DNA from: Marispirochaeta sp.
GTDB lineage: Bacteria > Spirochaetota > Spirochaetia > JC444 > Marispirochaetaceae
Direction: 5' to 3'
Length of the DNA: 64,000 nucleotides
Assembly: GCF_963668165.1 (NCBI RefSeq)
Contig: NZ_OY764209.1
Location: forward strand, 1,488,001-1,552,000
Below, piece after piece: positions 8,058-17,589 of the stretch. Within the stretch, counting starts at the first letter, position 1; each line of letters begins with the position of its first letter. The translations under genes and the position numbers were made by a program. The notes beneath the pieces were generated by a model. The model saw only the letters and a program-made list of their open reading frames with translations. It had not been told where the DNA came from and ran no database searches.

Positions 8058-9185
8058 CTATGGACGGGCGGTCTTGCGCATGAAACCGGTTTCCACGGTG
8101 AGACCTGGACCGAAGGCAATAGCCAGAACATTCCCCTCACGGCTGTCGGCAAGGATTCGCTGCAACACAAACATGATGGTAACCGAACTCATGTTGCCGT
8201 AGTTTCGGAGGACCTCGTAGGATACCCGAAGTTCCTCAGGATCGAGCTGCAGGGCCTCTTCAATTTTTTCGAGGATGGCCTTGCCGCCTGGATGTACGGC
8301 CCATATATCGATATCCCCGCGGCTGCGGCCGCTCTTTTTGAGAATCCCCTCTAGGATATCATCCAGATTCTCATTAATTATCCGGGGAACATAGGCGGAG
8401 AGTTTCATGGTGAAGCCGGTATTACCAACCCGCCAGGCCATATCCTCCTTGCTGTCGGGCAGGATCTGGGAGTTAAAGGAGTCAAAGGCTATTATCGGAC
8501 CGTTGGCGGCTGTCGGGTCCGAGACAATCAGCGCAGCGGATGCTCCGTCGGCAAATATGGCATTGGCAACCATGGTATCCAGATCGTCCCGCTGCTGAAA
8601 GTGTACGGAACAGAGCTCCACGTTGACCATCAGGACTCTGGCATCCGGCTCCGCTTTGCATATTGAATGGGCCAGGGACATGGCAGTGAGGGCGGCGTAA
8701 CAGCCCATGAAGCCGATATGGTAACGTCTGGTTGCGGGAGGAAGGGTAAGTTCCCTGGCCAGATGAAAATCAAAACCGGGTGCGGAAAATCCGGTACAGC
8801 TTACGGTGATAAGGTGGGTAATGTCGTCTGTATTCGAGTTCCCGATCCGTTTAAAAAGGTCTTCCGCCGCTCTTAAGGAAAGCCGGTTGGCTTCCTGTAT
8901 AAAAAGATCGTTTCTCTTCTCCGTGGTCGGTTCAGGTTTCAGGCTTCTGGCGGGCGGAAAAAAGCAGTAATCCGCCGGATCGCGGTCGTAATCAGCAATG
9001 ACGGAATAGCGCTTTTCGATGGCGCTTCCGGCATAGATACGGCGCATGAACTTTTTCTGGCGTTCCGTAGTCCCCTCAATCCCCAGGTTGAATTCCAGGG
9101 CGTAATCCTGCGAGTAGGAATAATCCGGAACCGCGGTTCCGATTCCCAGAAGATACGCCTTTTGTTTATTGTTTGACTCCTGCAT
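8058..9185 (-). CDS. Type III polyketide synthase (chalcone/stilbene synthase superfamily)
   Basis: A 375-aa homodimeric-type ketosynthase, the usual length. The Cys-His-Asn triad is complete: Cys162 in HIGFMGCYAAL, His298 in WAVHPGG, and Asn331 in NYGNMSS. The C-terminal AFGPGLTVE loop is also present. Type III PKSs extend an acyl-CoA with malonyl-CoA and cyclise it to resorcinols or pyrones. Associated methyltransferase and FAD hydroxylase genes favour an alkylresorcinol-type product that is later oxidised and methylated (inference by analogy with srsABC-like clusters). It is the first gene of a minus-strand operon and is divergent from a UbiE-like methyltransferase 62 bases away. Confidence 0.92.
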   Translation of the reverse strand: MQESNNKQKAYLLGIGTAVPDYSYSQDYALEFNLGIEGTTERQKKFMRRIYAGSAIEKRYSVIADYDRDPADYCFFPPARSLKPEPTTEKRNDLFIQEANRLSLRAAEDLFKRIGNSNTDDITHLITVSCTGFSAPGFDFHLARELTLPPATRRYHIGFMGCYAALTAMSLAHSICKAEPDARVLMVNVELCSVHFQQRDDLDTMVANAIFADGASAALIVSDPTAANGPIIAFDSFNSQILPDSKEDMAWRVGNTGFTMKLSAYVPRIINENLDDILEGILKKSGRSRGDIDIWAVHPGGKAILEKIEEALQLDPEELRVSYEVLRNYGNMSSVTIMFVLQRILADSREGNVLAIAFGPGLTVETGFMRKTARP

Positions 9186-9247
9186 GGGATAAAAGTACTA
9201 TCTTCATCAGGCAAGGGAAATAAAAACAGGGAAATAAAAAACAGACA

Positions 9248-10009
9248 ATGAACGAGAAACGTCGGTTCAGGCTGCACATGAAGGATTTCGATTTCGCATT
9301 GCCGGAAAGCAAACGGGAGTATAACCGCAGGCTCTTTTCTCCCGTAGCAGAGGTCTATTCCGGGATTACCCGGATTCTCTCTTTCGGGAGGGACGCGGCC
9401 TGGAAGCGGAAGCAGGTTTCGCTGCTGCCGGAGATCCCTGATCCCCGCATTCTGGACCTTGCCTGCGGACCCGGGGACCTCAGTTTTCTGTTCGCCGCCA
9501 GGTATCCTTCTGCCCGAATCAGCGGGATCGATCTGAACTCCGATATGCTGGACCGGGCCTCCGCAAATCTTTCACGTATGCCCGGAAATATCCAGGAACG
9601 GGTCGATTTTTCCCTGAGTGACATGAATGAACTCTCCTTCAAAGACGGGGAGTTCGACATTATAAGCGGAGGCTACGCCCTGCGGAACTCCCCCGACCTG
9701 GGGCGCACCCTGGCGGAGATTCACCGCATGCTGAAGCCCGGGGGGTACGCCGCCTTTCTCGATTTTTCCAGGTCCCGCTGGAAACTTGTCGGGAGGCTGC
9801 AGCTTGACCTCCTTTCGTTCTGGGGCCGTCTCTGGGGGCGGGTCTATCATGGAAATCCCGAGGTCTACGGCTATATCGCGGAAAGCCTGAAGAGTTTTCC
9901 GGACCAGGCAGATTTTTTACGTCTTCTTGGGGACTATGGTTTTTCTCCGGTCCATTACATACCACGGATGTTCGGAATGATCAGGATCACGGTGGTCAGG
10001 AAGTCCTGA
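9248..10009 (+). CDS. UbiE/MenG-like SAM methyltransferase
   Basis: A 253-aa class I methyltransferase resembling the UbiE/COQ5 quinone C-methyltransferases. It has an N-terminal FSPVAEVYSGITRILSFGRD segment, motif I ILDLACGPGDLSFLFA (~70-85), the SGIDLNSDML acidic loop, and FDIISGGYALRNSPDLGRTLAEIHRMLKPGG. The GYALRN variant corresponds to the GLRN of UbiE. It is divergent from the PKS operon and convergent with the FAD monooxygenase (stops overlap by 14 bases). Its position and quinone-type family suggest it methylates the ring of the cluster product. A menaquinone role cannot be excluded, but no other men gene is here. The start is uncertain (9248 or 9281). Confidence 0.75.
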   Translation: MNEKRRFRLHMKDFDFALPESKREYNRRLFSPVAEVYSGITRILSFGRDAAWKRKQVSLLPEIPDPRILDLACGPGDLSFLFAARYPSARISGIDLNSDMLDRASANLSRMPGNIQERVDFSLSDMNELSFKDGEFDIISGGYALRNSPDLGRTLAEIHRMLKPGGYAAFLDFSRSRWKLVGRLQLDLLSFWGRLWGRVYHGNPEVYGYIAESLKSFPDQADFLRLLGDYGFSPVHYIPRMFGMIRITVVRKS

Positions 10010-11174
10010 TGCTTCTAATCGACAGCATCGCGTAATGCTTCGACAGACTGTGTTTAAGGGGACTTGCAAGGAGCATTTTGAGAACTCCATTGCGCAGGGC
10101 TGACCCGATTCTGCCCTGTATTGTCCCTGTTTTCATGGAGAGTACCGCCCGTCCTGCGGCGATTGCAGCGGCCTGGCGGCGATGACGTGAATAGCTGCGA
10201 AGGAGTCCGGCGTCGTATCCACCTTCCAGCATGGAGGCGAGAATCCCTGCTGCATATTCCGCGTCCCCGAAACCGGTGTTCATTCCCTGACCACCGATGG
10301 GCGGGATCGTATGGGCCGCATCGCCGAGAAAGAGTAATCGTCCCCGGGCAAGGACGGGCATTATACGGCTGTGAATCCCGAAGGGGCTCAGCCACTCTCT
10401 GTCTTCCGCGGATAGAAGAAAGCCTGAACGTTCCATGACCCGATCTTCCAGGTATCCCGGTTCGGCATCCTCCAGAAAACACGGGGTCTGGACCACCCAG
10501 CGCCGGAATCCCCCGGGAAGGGGAAAGGATTCCACCGATCCTGAAGGGGTAAAAAAAAGATGCGCCTCTGTCTCCAGGCCGGATCTGTCCCGGTAATCCC
10601 CCATCAGAAAGGTGTCTGCGTATTCACGCCCGGGCATACCGATACCGGATAGCTGCCGCAGGGTTGAGCGGAATCCGTCGCAGGCGCACAGATAATCAGC
10701 TTCAATTTCCAGGGTATCGCCATTTTCTGCAAGCACCCTGGCGCTGATTTGGTTCCCATGGTCGCTGTATTCGATGCACTCATGGTTCTGTAGAAATGTT
10801 ATACTGGGAAAGGATTCAAGATTCTTCTGCAGGATCTCTTCGGTTCTCCGCTGGGGAAAGGAGAGTATAAACCGGTAAGGCCCGGGAATGGCGGAAAACG
10901 AGAGGGACCCGAGTGTCCCCTTTTGTCCATGGATGACAGCATCGGTAATCCGGACTCCTTTGACGATAAAGGTCTCTTCGAGTCCGAGATGTGCCAAAAC
11001 ACGGAGGGAAGGAGGGGTAATTCCGATGGCCTTGGAATGCCGTGAAGCTTCGCTTCGTTTTTCCACGAGCAGGGTGTTGATGTTTTTTTGTCCCAGCAGG
11101 TTGGCAAGCAGCAGGCCCACTGGACCGGCTCCCACGATCAGGATCTGTGTTCGCATGCTGGTAGTATACACCAT
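9996..11174 (-). CDS. FAD-dependent aromatic-ring monooxygenase
   Basis: A 392-aa class A flavoprotein hydroxylase (PheA/TfdB-UbiH type). It has the FAD fold ILIVGAGPVGLLLANLLG at the N-terminus, the DG motif CACDGFRSTLRQLSG, and the second FAD motif GRLLFLGDAAHTIPPIGGQGMNTGFGDA. Such enzymes hydroxylate phenols and resorcinols with NAD(P)H and O2. Next to a type III PKS the likely substrate is the polyketide phenol, converting it to a hydroquinone/quinone (inference). The start may be 11174 or 11156 (MRTQILIVG); neither has a clear ribosome site. The need for O2 suggests the host meets oxygen at least at times. Confidence 0.82.
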   Translation of the reverse strand: MVYTTSMRTQILIVGAGPVGLLLANLLGQKNINTLLVEKRSEASRHSKAIGITPPSLRVLAHLGLEETFIVKGVRITDAVIHGQKGTLGSLSFSAIPGPYRFILSFPQRRTEEILQKNLESFPSITFLQNHECIEYSDHGNQISARVLAENGDTLEIEADYLCACDGFRSTLRQLSGIGMPGREYADTFLMGDYRDRSGLETEAHLFFTPSGSVESFPLPGGFRRWVVQTPCFLEDAEPGYLEDRVMERSGFLLSAEDREWLSPFGIHSRIMPVLARGRLLFLGDAAHTIPPIGGQGMNTGFGDAEYAAGILASMLEGGYDAGLLRSYSRHRRQAAAIAAGRAVLSMKTGTIQGRIGSALRNGVLKMLLASPLKHSLSKHYAMLSIRSIRTS

Positions 11175-11341
11175 GCGGTGCTGGATTATTTTCGTAGGTC
11201 AGAGTAAAGTATTTCCGGTGCAGTTTCAATCCTCGTCAATGATAAAGCGGGCGGTGGGAATACGGAAGACCTATGGCATAAACTTCCGGTATACGGATAA
11301 TCAATCCATTCAGGGAATAATCAGGAATACAGGAAACAGGG

Positions 11342-12226
11342 ATGCAGGCAAGTTCCAGTAAAAAATACGTCGGACTCCTGTCCGGGGTAATATGTATAAG
11401 TTTTTCAGCGATTTTCGTTAAGCTCGCGGCGGTGGATTCCACGGTCAGCGCCTTTTACCGCTGTTTTTACTCCTCCATTTTTCTTTTCATAATTGCCCTT
11501 GTACGGGGTGAACTGCGGGGAGCCTCCTGGCGGTGGCTGGTCCCGGCGCTCTGGGGAGGACTTGCTCTTGCGGTGGACCTGATAATCTGGCACAAGACCA
11601 TTCTGTACATCGGTGCGGGGCCTGCCACAATCATGGCCAACAGCCAGGTTATTTTTGTGACCATTTTCGGCTTTTTCTTTTTCAAGGAACGCATCTCTCC
11701 CTGGTTTCCGCTGCTTATTCCCTTTATTTTTCTGGGCCTCTTCCTTACGATTCCGACCATCCAGGTTCTGGTGTCTCCGGGAATCGGATTCTTTCTAGGG
11801 ATTCTCGTGGGGATTGCCTACTCCGGATACCTGCTGGGACTGCGCTTCGCGAAGATGAAGGCCGGGAAGGGGTATCCCGAGATTCTCTCCCTGGCGGTAT
11901 TCATGGCAGTGACCGGCGCATTTGTGGGTACCTACGGCGCCGCTGTGGAACAGGTGAGTTTCATTGTTACTTCCTGGAAAAGTCAGCTCTTCCTGGTCCT
12001 GATGGCCCTGGTCTCCCAGAGTATGGGATGGATCCTGATCAAAACAAACATAACCCGGCTGCCCTCCCACCGGGGGAGCCTGCTGTTGCTTATACAGCCC
12101 ATGCTGACCATGCTCTGGGGGTTCCTGCTTCTGGGTGAACCTCTGGGCCCTGTACAGATTATCGGTATGGTTTTGGCCCTGGGACTGATTGCTCTATATC
12201 AGCTCAGGCTGGCGCCGGAGGAGTAG
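11342..12226 (+). CDS. DMT superfamily EamA-type transporter
   Basis: A 294-aa protein with about ten hydrophobic helices in two EamA repeats. Repeat one includes ICISFSAIFVKLAAV and IMANSQVIFVTIFGFFFFKERIS; repeat two ends LLLIQPMLTMLWGFLLLGEPLGP. EamA proteins export amino acids, metabolites or drugs through the inner membrane. The gene stands alone between the PKS region and transketolase. A role in exporting the polyketide product is possible but unsupported. Confidence 0.82.
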   Translation: MQASSSKKYVGLLSGVICISFSAIFVKLAAVDSTVSAFYRCFYSSIFLFIIALVRGELRGASWRWLVPALWGGLALAVDLIIWHKTILYIGAGPATIMANSQVIFVTIFGFFFFKERISPWFPLLIPFIFLGLFLTIPTIQVLVSPGIGFFLGILVGIAYSGYLLGLRFAKMKAGKGYPEILSLAVFMAVTGAFVGTYGAAVEQVSFIVTSWKSQLFLVLMALVSQSMGWILIKTNITRLPSHRGSLLLLIQPMLTMLWGFLLLGEPLGPVQIIGMVLALGLIALYQLRLAPEE

Positions 12227-12239
12227 GGGGTGGAGCAGA

Positions 12240-12259
12240 GCTGCCGGTTATCAGGCAGC
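12240..12259. terminator. Hairpin between convergent genes
   Basis: GCTGCC (12240-12245), an 8-base loop and GGCAGC (12254-12259) form a 6-bp stem between the convergent EamA and transketolase genes. No clean U run follows on either strand, so it is only a weak bidirectional terminator candidate. Confidence 0.4.
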
Positions 12260-12271
12260 CCTGTTCAGTAT

Positions 12272-14359
12272 TTATTTCAACTCTTTTTCTATCCGGGCAG
12301 CGATCTGCTGCGGTGCAAGCCCGTAATTCTCCAGCAGTTGTCCATAGGTCGCTGAATGAATAAAGCGGGGTTTTGAGGTTTTATCCAGAAGATTAAGCGG
12401 AATGATGTGTGTCGTGTTAATGGTTGTCTTCTTGAACAGAACGTTCTGAAGATTGCGCCAGATATAGCCGTTGTTCTGTTCTGCCAGGACAATCTTTTTT
12501 CCGCTGTCATGCAGTTGCTCGATAGTCGCAGCATCAATGGAGGGCATATCGACGATTGCCGTATTGATACCTTTGTTTTTTAGCAGCTCCGCGGCGTTCA
12601 TAGCTTCATAGACTCCGCGACCGGAGCTAACAATATAGACGTCCGGATCTTTTTCCTCACCAAAGATAGCCGCTTTACCGTATTCAAATGCAATATTCTT
12701 GTCATAAATAGCAGGAGTTCCCGATCGCAGTATTCTCAGGTACACCAGCCCTCGATTACCCTCCATGATCCATTTTATAATAGCAAGGAGCTGGTTTGGA
12801 CAGCAGGCATCGATTATCTTTAGATGTGCGATACCTTCATAGACAAGGGAGTCGTCGTTTCCCATATGGGTTGCACCGTTGGTTTTGGTTTCAAGATTTG
12901 GTGCAGTAGCCAGGAAGGTAATGTCAAGTCCATGTCCTTCTGCAAGCCAGCCATTTTTGCCGGCTGATTCCATCCTTTCTTCATGGCTTACGGCGATTCG
13001 CCGGAGAACCTTCCAGTCAAAGAACGGACTGAACGTACTGACCCAGACGTTGTGGCCGAGTGCTGCGAAGGACTCGCCAACGCACATCATGTTTGCTTCC
13101 GCGATGCCAACATTCAGTGCTCTGCGAGTGTCAACATACCCTACACCTGCTTCAAGCCCACTGATAACGGCAAGATCAGAGTCTACTGAAACAACCTTGC
13201 GGTCTCTGGCAAATACCTTCATCGCGGATGTAACCACATCCTGAGCGGCAATATTCTCTCCAATATCGTAACCGGGAAGACTGTCTTGGGTATATGATAC
13301 CTTCTTTTTCCGTGGTGCGGCTTTCTCGAGTTTTACCGTTCGCCTGCCTGGTTTGACCTGAAGAGTTCCGGTCTTATCAAACGAGGCTTGCAGATTTACT
13401 CTCTCGCATAATGCTGCGATATAGGTCTTGCACTTCTCCCGCTCATTCATGTCTGATATCGAAGATACCAGGGCTTCAAGGTTTTCTACTCTGAGTGCGC
13501 GACGTTCTTCCTGTTGCGCAATTTCCTGGTCGGCGATGGCATCCGGCAGATCAACCTTGTGTCCGCCCATGAAACTTGAAATGCCTCCCCAGCCCTTTCT
13601 TCCGTTACAGATAATAAGCGTGGGACGACCATCCCTGAAACCGAATTTGAATTCCTTCAAAGCTTCCACAACGGTTTCATATCTGGTGGCATCTGTTTCC
13701 AGCACGCGCCAGCCGAAACTTTTAAATGCGTCTCCCACATTGTTCATTGGGTAGGAAAGGTGACGAACGTTGTCGAGCTGTCCTTCGTTCTTGTCGATCA
13801 TGACGCAGAAGTTTTCCAGATGTTTTGCCCCGGCAAACATGACGGCTTCCCAAAGAACTCCTTCCTGAAGTTCCCCATCGCCGGTCAGGCAGAATACATC
13901 AAAATTCCTGCCGCAGGAGGATGCCAGGGCGAATCCTTCGGCAACACAGATCCCCTGTCCCAGCGGCCCCGTAGCGGTATGAATTCCCGGCAGGATGGAA
14001 CCTGGGTGGCCGTTCAGGATGCTCGTAAGGGAACGGGAGTTTGCAAGAACTTTTTCAGGGAAAAAGCCGAGGTCTGCGTAAATTGAAGCCAGTGCCGCAA
14101 CGGCATGTCCTTTGCTTAATACAAAAAGGTCCTGACCTTCTGCGGTGGGATTTCTTACGTCATAGTACATTACGCCGCTGTAATACAGCGATACCAGTGG
14201 AATTGTAGCAGAAAAAGCACCACCGATATGAATGCCTTTATCAACAGCACTTTTTCCCTGCTGGAGCGTCAGCAGGCGAATATCGCTGTCCTTTATTTCA
14301 AGAATCCTGTACAGGCTTGTCTTGATGATCCGATCCATTTCGATATCTCCGTGAATCAT
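12272..14359 (-). CDS. Transketolase (single-chain, split-type halves joined)
   Basis: A 695-aa thiamine-diphosphate enzyme of the pentose phosphate pathway, moving a two-carbon unit between sugar phosphates. The N-half has GHAVAALASIYADLGFF, the TPP motif GDGELQEG...DKN, and GHPGS. The C-half has the pyrimidine-binding part (NVGIAEANMMCVGESFAALG) and the transketolase C-domain. Between them, around residues 330-380, lies a basic linker (KPGRRTVKLEKAAPRKKK). Both halves resemble the separate subunits of two-gene transketolases more than the TktA type, so it looks like a fusion of split-type halves. AGGAGGAG seven bases upstream fixes ATG 14359. Confidence 0.85.
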   Translation of the reverse strand: MIHGDIEMDRIIKTSLYRILEIKDSDIRLLTLQQGKSAVDKGIHIGGAFSATIPLVSLYYSGVMYYDVRNPTAEGQDLFVLSKGHAVAALASIYADLGFFPEKVLANSRSLTSILNGHPGSILPGIHTATGPLGQGICVAEGFALASSCGRNFDVFCLTGDGELQEGVLWEAVMFAGAKHLENFCVMIDKNEGQLDNVRHLSYPMNNVGDAFKSFGWRVLETDATRYETVVEALKEFKFGFRDGRPTLIICNGRKGWGGISSFMGGHKVDLPDAIADQEIAQQEERRALRVENLEALVSSISDMNEREKCKTYIAALCERVNLQASFDKTGTLQVKPGRRTVKLEKAAPRKKKVSYTQDSLPGYDIGENIAAQDVVTSAMKVFARDRKVVSVDSDLAVISGLEAGVGYVDTRRALNVGIAEANMMCVGESFAALGHNVWVSTFSPFFDWKVLRRIAVSHEERMESAGKNGWLAEGHGLDITFLATAPNLETKTNGATHMGNDDSLVYEGIAHLKIIDACCPNQLLAIIKWIMEGNRGLVYLRILRSGTPAIYDKNIAFEYGKAAIFGEEKDPDVYIVSSGRGVYEAMNAAELLKNKGINTAIVDMPSIDAATIEQLHDSGKKIVLAEQNNGYIWRNLQNVLFKKTTINTTHIIPLNLLDKTSKPRFIHSATYGQLLENYGLAPQQIAARIEKELK

Positions 14360-15141
14360 GTTTTCTCCTCCTATACGACAGTATAAGGTAAGATTGTTCT
14401 TGTGTCACGCGAATATAGAGACAAAATGCTAGTTAATATAGTATGTTTGTGTACGAATATTAAGTATTGATTATACAATCAGATCCGAAATACGAATTGT
14501 ATGTTAAAGATTATAGAAAGTATGCTTTGGCAGCGGATATCCCGGACTTTCTTCGGCTGGGCGGGATCAGGGACCAGTACCAGCTCAGGCTGGTGCAGGA
14601 GGAAGGATAGTTGCGCAAACAAGACGGAGTGGTGTGTCATTTTTATCTGTTTTCCAAATAAAGTAAAAAGCGATATACTATCTATATGCCGACTGTGTTA
14701 CTGATATGATGGAAGGACCATATCCGTGCCAATAAGCTGGTATCCTCGGCTTCTATGCAGCACACAGAAAGGGCGAAACAATTTCAGACTTATAGGGGGC
14801 GGTTCTGGAATACATTGACCTGATTCTGATGAAGAGGTCAGTGTTCAGGGACTGATAGCGGACCGTTACTCGCAGGAGAGCCGGAAGTCCCTGGAGAGAT
14901 GGCTGAAAAGCAGGGGGTAAGGCCCCTGTTCCCAGGCTGTTCTTGCCGGAAATGCCCAGTCAGTAAAAGGTGTGAAGATAGAAATAGACACAGTCGATGA
15001 TAAAAGCTGAAAAAAGTATTATTATCCATAGAAACAGCAGAATCCCGACTTTCGTGTTTCCGTGAACATCCTGTATACTGATGACCGTTGTGGCGGCCGC
15101 CCTGGCTGATCACTTCGTAAGAGCGAATTACAGAGGGGTGT
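14360..15141. other. Long intergenic region with a gene remnant
   Basis: A 780-base interval. At 14370-14388 an imperfect inverted repeat (CCTATAC, 5 bases, TATAAGG) overlaps the transketolase leader. Around 14521-14610 the + strand reads a short coding-like stretch (DIPDFLRLGGIRDQYQLRLVQ) ending in TAG, apparently the tail of a lost gene. The remaining ORFs have no family resemblance. GAGGGG at 15130 serves the NhaC gene. Confidence 0.4.
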
Positions 15142-16512
15142 ATGGAAAAAGAAAGATTAGAGTTTCGTGGCGGGTGGGGGATGGCCTTTATTCCCCTGGT
15201 TATCTTTTTTATCTTTTGTGTGCTGCTGTTTCTGGTGTTCCTTTCCTATGACATGCATGCGCTGGCCATGGGGGGATTCCTGGGGCTTATCATCGGCGGC
15301 CTGTTCGCAAAGAATTACGGAGCATACTGGAAGAGTGTTTTTTCCGGTATTGCTTCTACCAATTCGGTCACCATTATCGTAATTCTGTTTATCATCGGCA
15401 TGTTCTCCCAGATGATGAAAGACAGCAACGCCTCGGAAGGATTCGTCTGGTTGGCCCACAGAATGAACCTGCCTGGCGGGACCTTCGTGGCATTTGTCTT
15501 TTTTTCCTGCTGTGTGATTTCCACGGCCACGGGATCATCCATTGGAACAATGTTTGCCGCCTACCCCATATTTTTTACCGCCGGTACGGTGCTTGGAGCC
15601 AATCCCGCGCTTCTTGCCGGGGCGATTACTTCGGGCTGCATTTTCGGCGACAACCTCGCGCCCATTTCCGATACCACCATTGCATCTGCGGCAACCCAGC
15701 TCTTTAAGAACGGCGAACCCGCGGATATTGCGGGAGTCGTTTCTTCCCGTTTCAAATATTCCCTTGCGGCGGGTATAATTGCTCTTGTTCTCTTTGCCTT
15801 TCTCGGGGGAGGCGGAAGAATCGCTTCCGATATCGAGACCATGGGCGATCCCTTGCGCCTGGTAATGCTCATACCTGTTGTCGGGCTGCTGTACACTGCA
15901 GTCAGGACCAGGGACCTGTTCAAGGCGATTACCGTTGGTCTTGTTGTCGGCACAATTACCGGCCTTGTCTCGGGCATCTTTACCCTGGAGAGCCTGTTTG
16001 CCTCCTCGGGGGAACTGGGAAACCATGTTTCCGGGTTTCTTCCCACCGGCGTTTCCAGTATGATGTCCACGGTGACTCTGGTCATTTCGGTCTTCGGTAT
16101 TATGGGAGTACTCGAGGCAGCCGGTGCAATCGACCGAATGGTAGCGGCGATCCTGAAATCGAGCTTTGCCAAAACAGACCGGGGGACGGAGCTGGCCATT
16201 ACCATCGGCTCCTGTGTAACCTGCATGATCTTCGGCGGTGTTACCAGTGCGGCGATCCTTACCTTTGGCCCGGTGGTAAATGAGATCGGTACCAGGAAAG
16301 GACTCCACCCCTATCGGCGGGCCAACCTGCTTGACGGTTTTGTCAACACAATTCCCGTTGTTATTCCCTTTTTGAGCGTGTTTGTCTTCATCTCTGTAGC
16401 GCTTTCCGGTCTGGATCCCGTGAGCATAGCGAAAGGGATGGTCTATCCGCTTGTCCTCTTTGTTGTTCTGCTCTTTGCTGTAATTTCAGGCTGGGGCAGA
16501 CAGCACGAGTAA
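15142..16512 (+). CDS. nhaC: NhaC-family Na+/H+ antiporter
   Basis: A 456-aa protein with about eleven hydrophobic helices and the conserved half-helix pairs CVISTATGSSIGTMFAAYPI, ITSGCIFGDNLAPISDTT and SCVTCMIFGGVTSAAI. The family exchanges external or internal Na+ (or amino-acid-type substrates) for H+ across the inner membrane. Length fits the family. GAGGGG upstream supports the start. It is convergent with the aldo/keto reductase (12-base gap). The precise ion or solute is not readable; NhaC-like proteins also include malate/lactate antiporters. Confidence 0.85.
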   Translation: MEKERLEFRGGWGMAFIPLVIFFIFCVLLFLVFLSYDMHALAMGGFLGLIIGGLFAKNYGAYWKSVFSGIASTNSVTIIVILFIIGMFSQMMKDSNASEGFVWLAHRMNLPGGTFVAFVFFSCCVISTATGSSIGTMFAAYPIFFTAGTVLGANPALLAGAITSGCIFGDNLAPISDTTIASAATQLFKNGEPADIAGVVSSRFKYSLAAGIIALVLFAFLGGGGRIASDIETMGDPLRLVMLIPVVGLLYTAVRTRDLFKAITVGLVVGTITGLVSGIFTLESLFASSGELGNHVSGFLPTGVSSMMSTVTLVISVFGIMGVLEAAGAIDRMVAAILKSSFAKTDRGTELAITIGSCVTCMIFGGVTSAAILTFGPVVNEIGTRKGLHPYRRANLLDGFVNTIPVVIPFLSVFVFISVALSGLDPVSIAKGMVYPLVLFVVLLFAVISGWGRQHE

Positions 16513-16524
16513 AACAGACAGGGG

Positions 16525-17574
16525 CTATGATTTTTTATTCAGGTTTCGCAGCATTACCTTTATATGAGGACCGTCTTCTGCCCGTTCCAGTTCGAAGGGT
16601 TCGCCTTTCGGGCCGGGATGGCGGGATAGAAAGGAATCAATTTTTTCTACATCTTTCTGTCCCAGTTCTATCATAAGGGTTTTCTCGTTATCCTCAATAT
16701 GTCTGCTGCTGCGGGTCCCGATAATAGCGGCCCCTGCCGCGTCTTTCTGGAGAATATACGCGGTGCTGATATTGGCAATATTGCAGCTGTATCTGACGCT
16801 CATTTCCTTCAAAATCTGCAGAAGTTCCTGATAGGCTTCCCATCCGCCGAAATCGTCAATGATTATGCGGTATTTAACCAAAGAGCGGTTGTCCCAGTCC
16901 GCCGGGTCCGGCTGTCCCAGCCAGCGGTCTGTTAAAAAGCCCCCGGCGAGGGTCCCGTAGCATAAAAGGGCGATATCGTGCTCTCTGCAGCAGGCCTGCA
17001 TGGCGTTCTCCACCCGACGGTCCAGAAGGGAATACTGGGCCTGCATGGTGGAAATGGAAATACCGGACTCGACAATTTCCCGTGTTCGCCGGGTGTCGAA
17101 ATTGGTCAGGGAAACCTGGGAGATCTTCCCCTGCTCCTTAAGCTTCTGCAGCTCAGACAAAGCTTCCAGATACCCGGGAATACCGTATTCCCACCAGTGG
17201 AACTGGATCATGTCCACCTGTTCTACCCCAAGCTTCCTGAGGCTGCGGTGAACGGCTTCTCTGACATCCTCAGGCCTTAGCTCCGCGAGAACAGATTTGT
17301 CAGGAACATACTTGGTGTGGAACTGTATATCCTCCCGTTTACCCCCGGCGGCCAGGTGTTCTTTCAGGAAAATACCGTAGAACTCCTCGACCCCCGTGTA
17401 GATGTCGGCACAGTCGAAGGCCGTGAATCCCCGGGAAACAAGCTCGTGGAAGGCCTTTAACACATCCTTTTTTTCGATGGCGCTTTTCAGGGCATGCCCC
17501 TCGGAGAGCTGCCATCCGCCGTTAATTATTCTGCTGAAGCTGTAGCCGTTTTTTAAGGTGCAGCGGGTGTTCAT
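16525..17574 (-). CDS. Aldo/keto reductase
   Basis: A 349-aa TIM-barrel NADPH oxidoreductase. The catalytic tetrad is present: Asp and Tyr in AFDCADIYTG, Lys in FHTKYVPD, and His in MIQFHWWEYG. C-terminal IIGTRSSRHIEDNEKTL is the cofactor-binding tail. It reduces aldehydes and ketones in the cytoplasm; the physiological substrate is unknown. It may be co-transcribed with the TIGR04076-like gene just upstream on the same strand. Confidence 0.87.
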   Translation of the reverse strand: MNTRCTLKNGYSFSRIINGGWQLSEGHALKSAIEKKDVLKAFHELVSRGFTAFDCADIYTGVEEFYGIFLKEHLAAGGKREDIQFHTKYVPDKSVLAELRPEDVREAVHRSLRKLGVEQVDMIQFHWWEYGIPGYLEALSELQKLKEQGKISQVSLTNFDTRRTREIVESGISISTMQAQYSLLDRRVENAMQACCREHDIALLCYGTLAGGFLTDRWLGQPDPADWDNRSLVKYRIIIDDFGGWEAYQELLQILKEMSVRYSCNIANISTAYILQKDAAGAAIIGTRSSRHIEDNEKTLMIELGQKDVEKIDSFLSRHPGPKGEPFELERAEDGPHIKVMLRNLNKKS

Positions 17575-17589
17575 GGGGTACTCCGTTTT

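Noticed and set aside
14838..15113. 91-codon minus ORF before nhaC
   Set aside because: No family resemblance, no ribosome site, and low-complexity Ser/His composition typical of chance.
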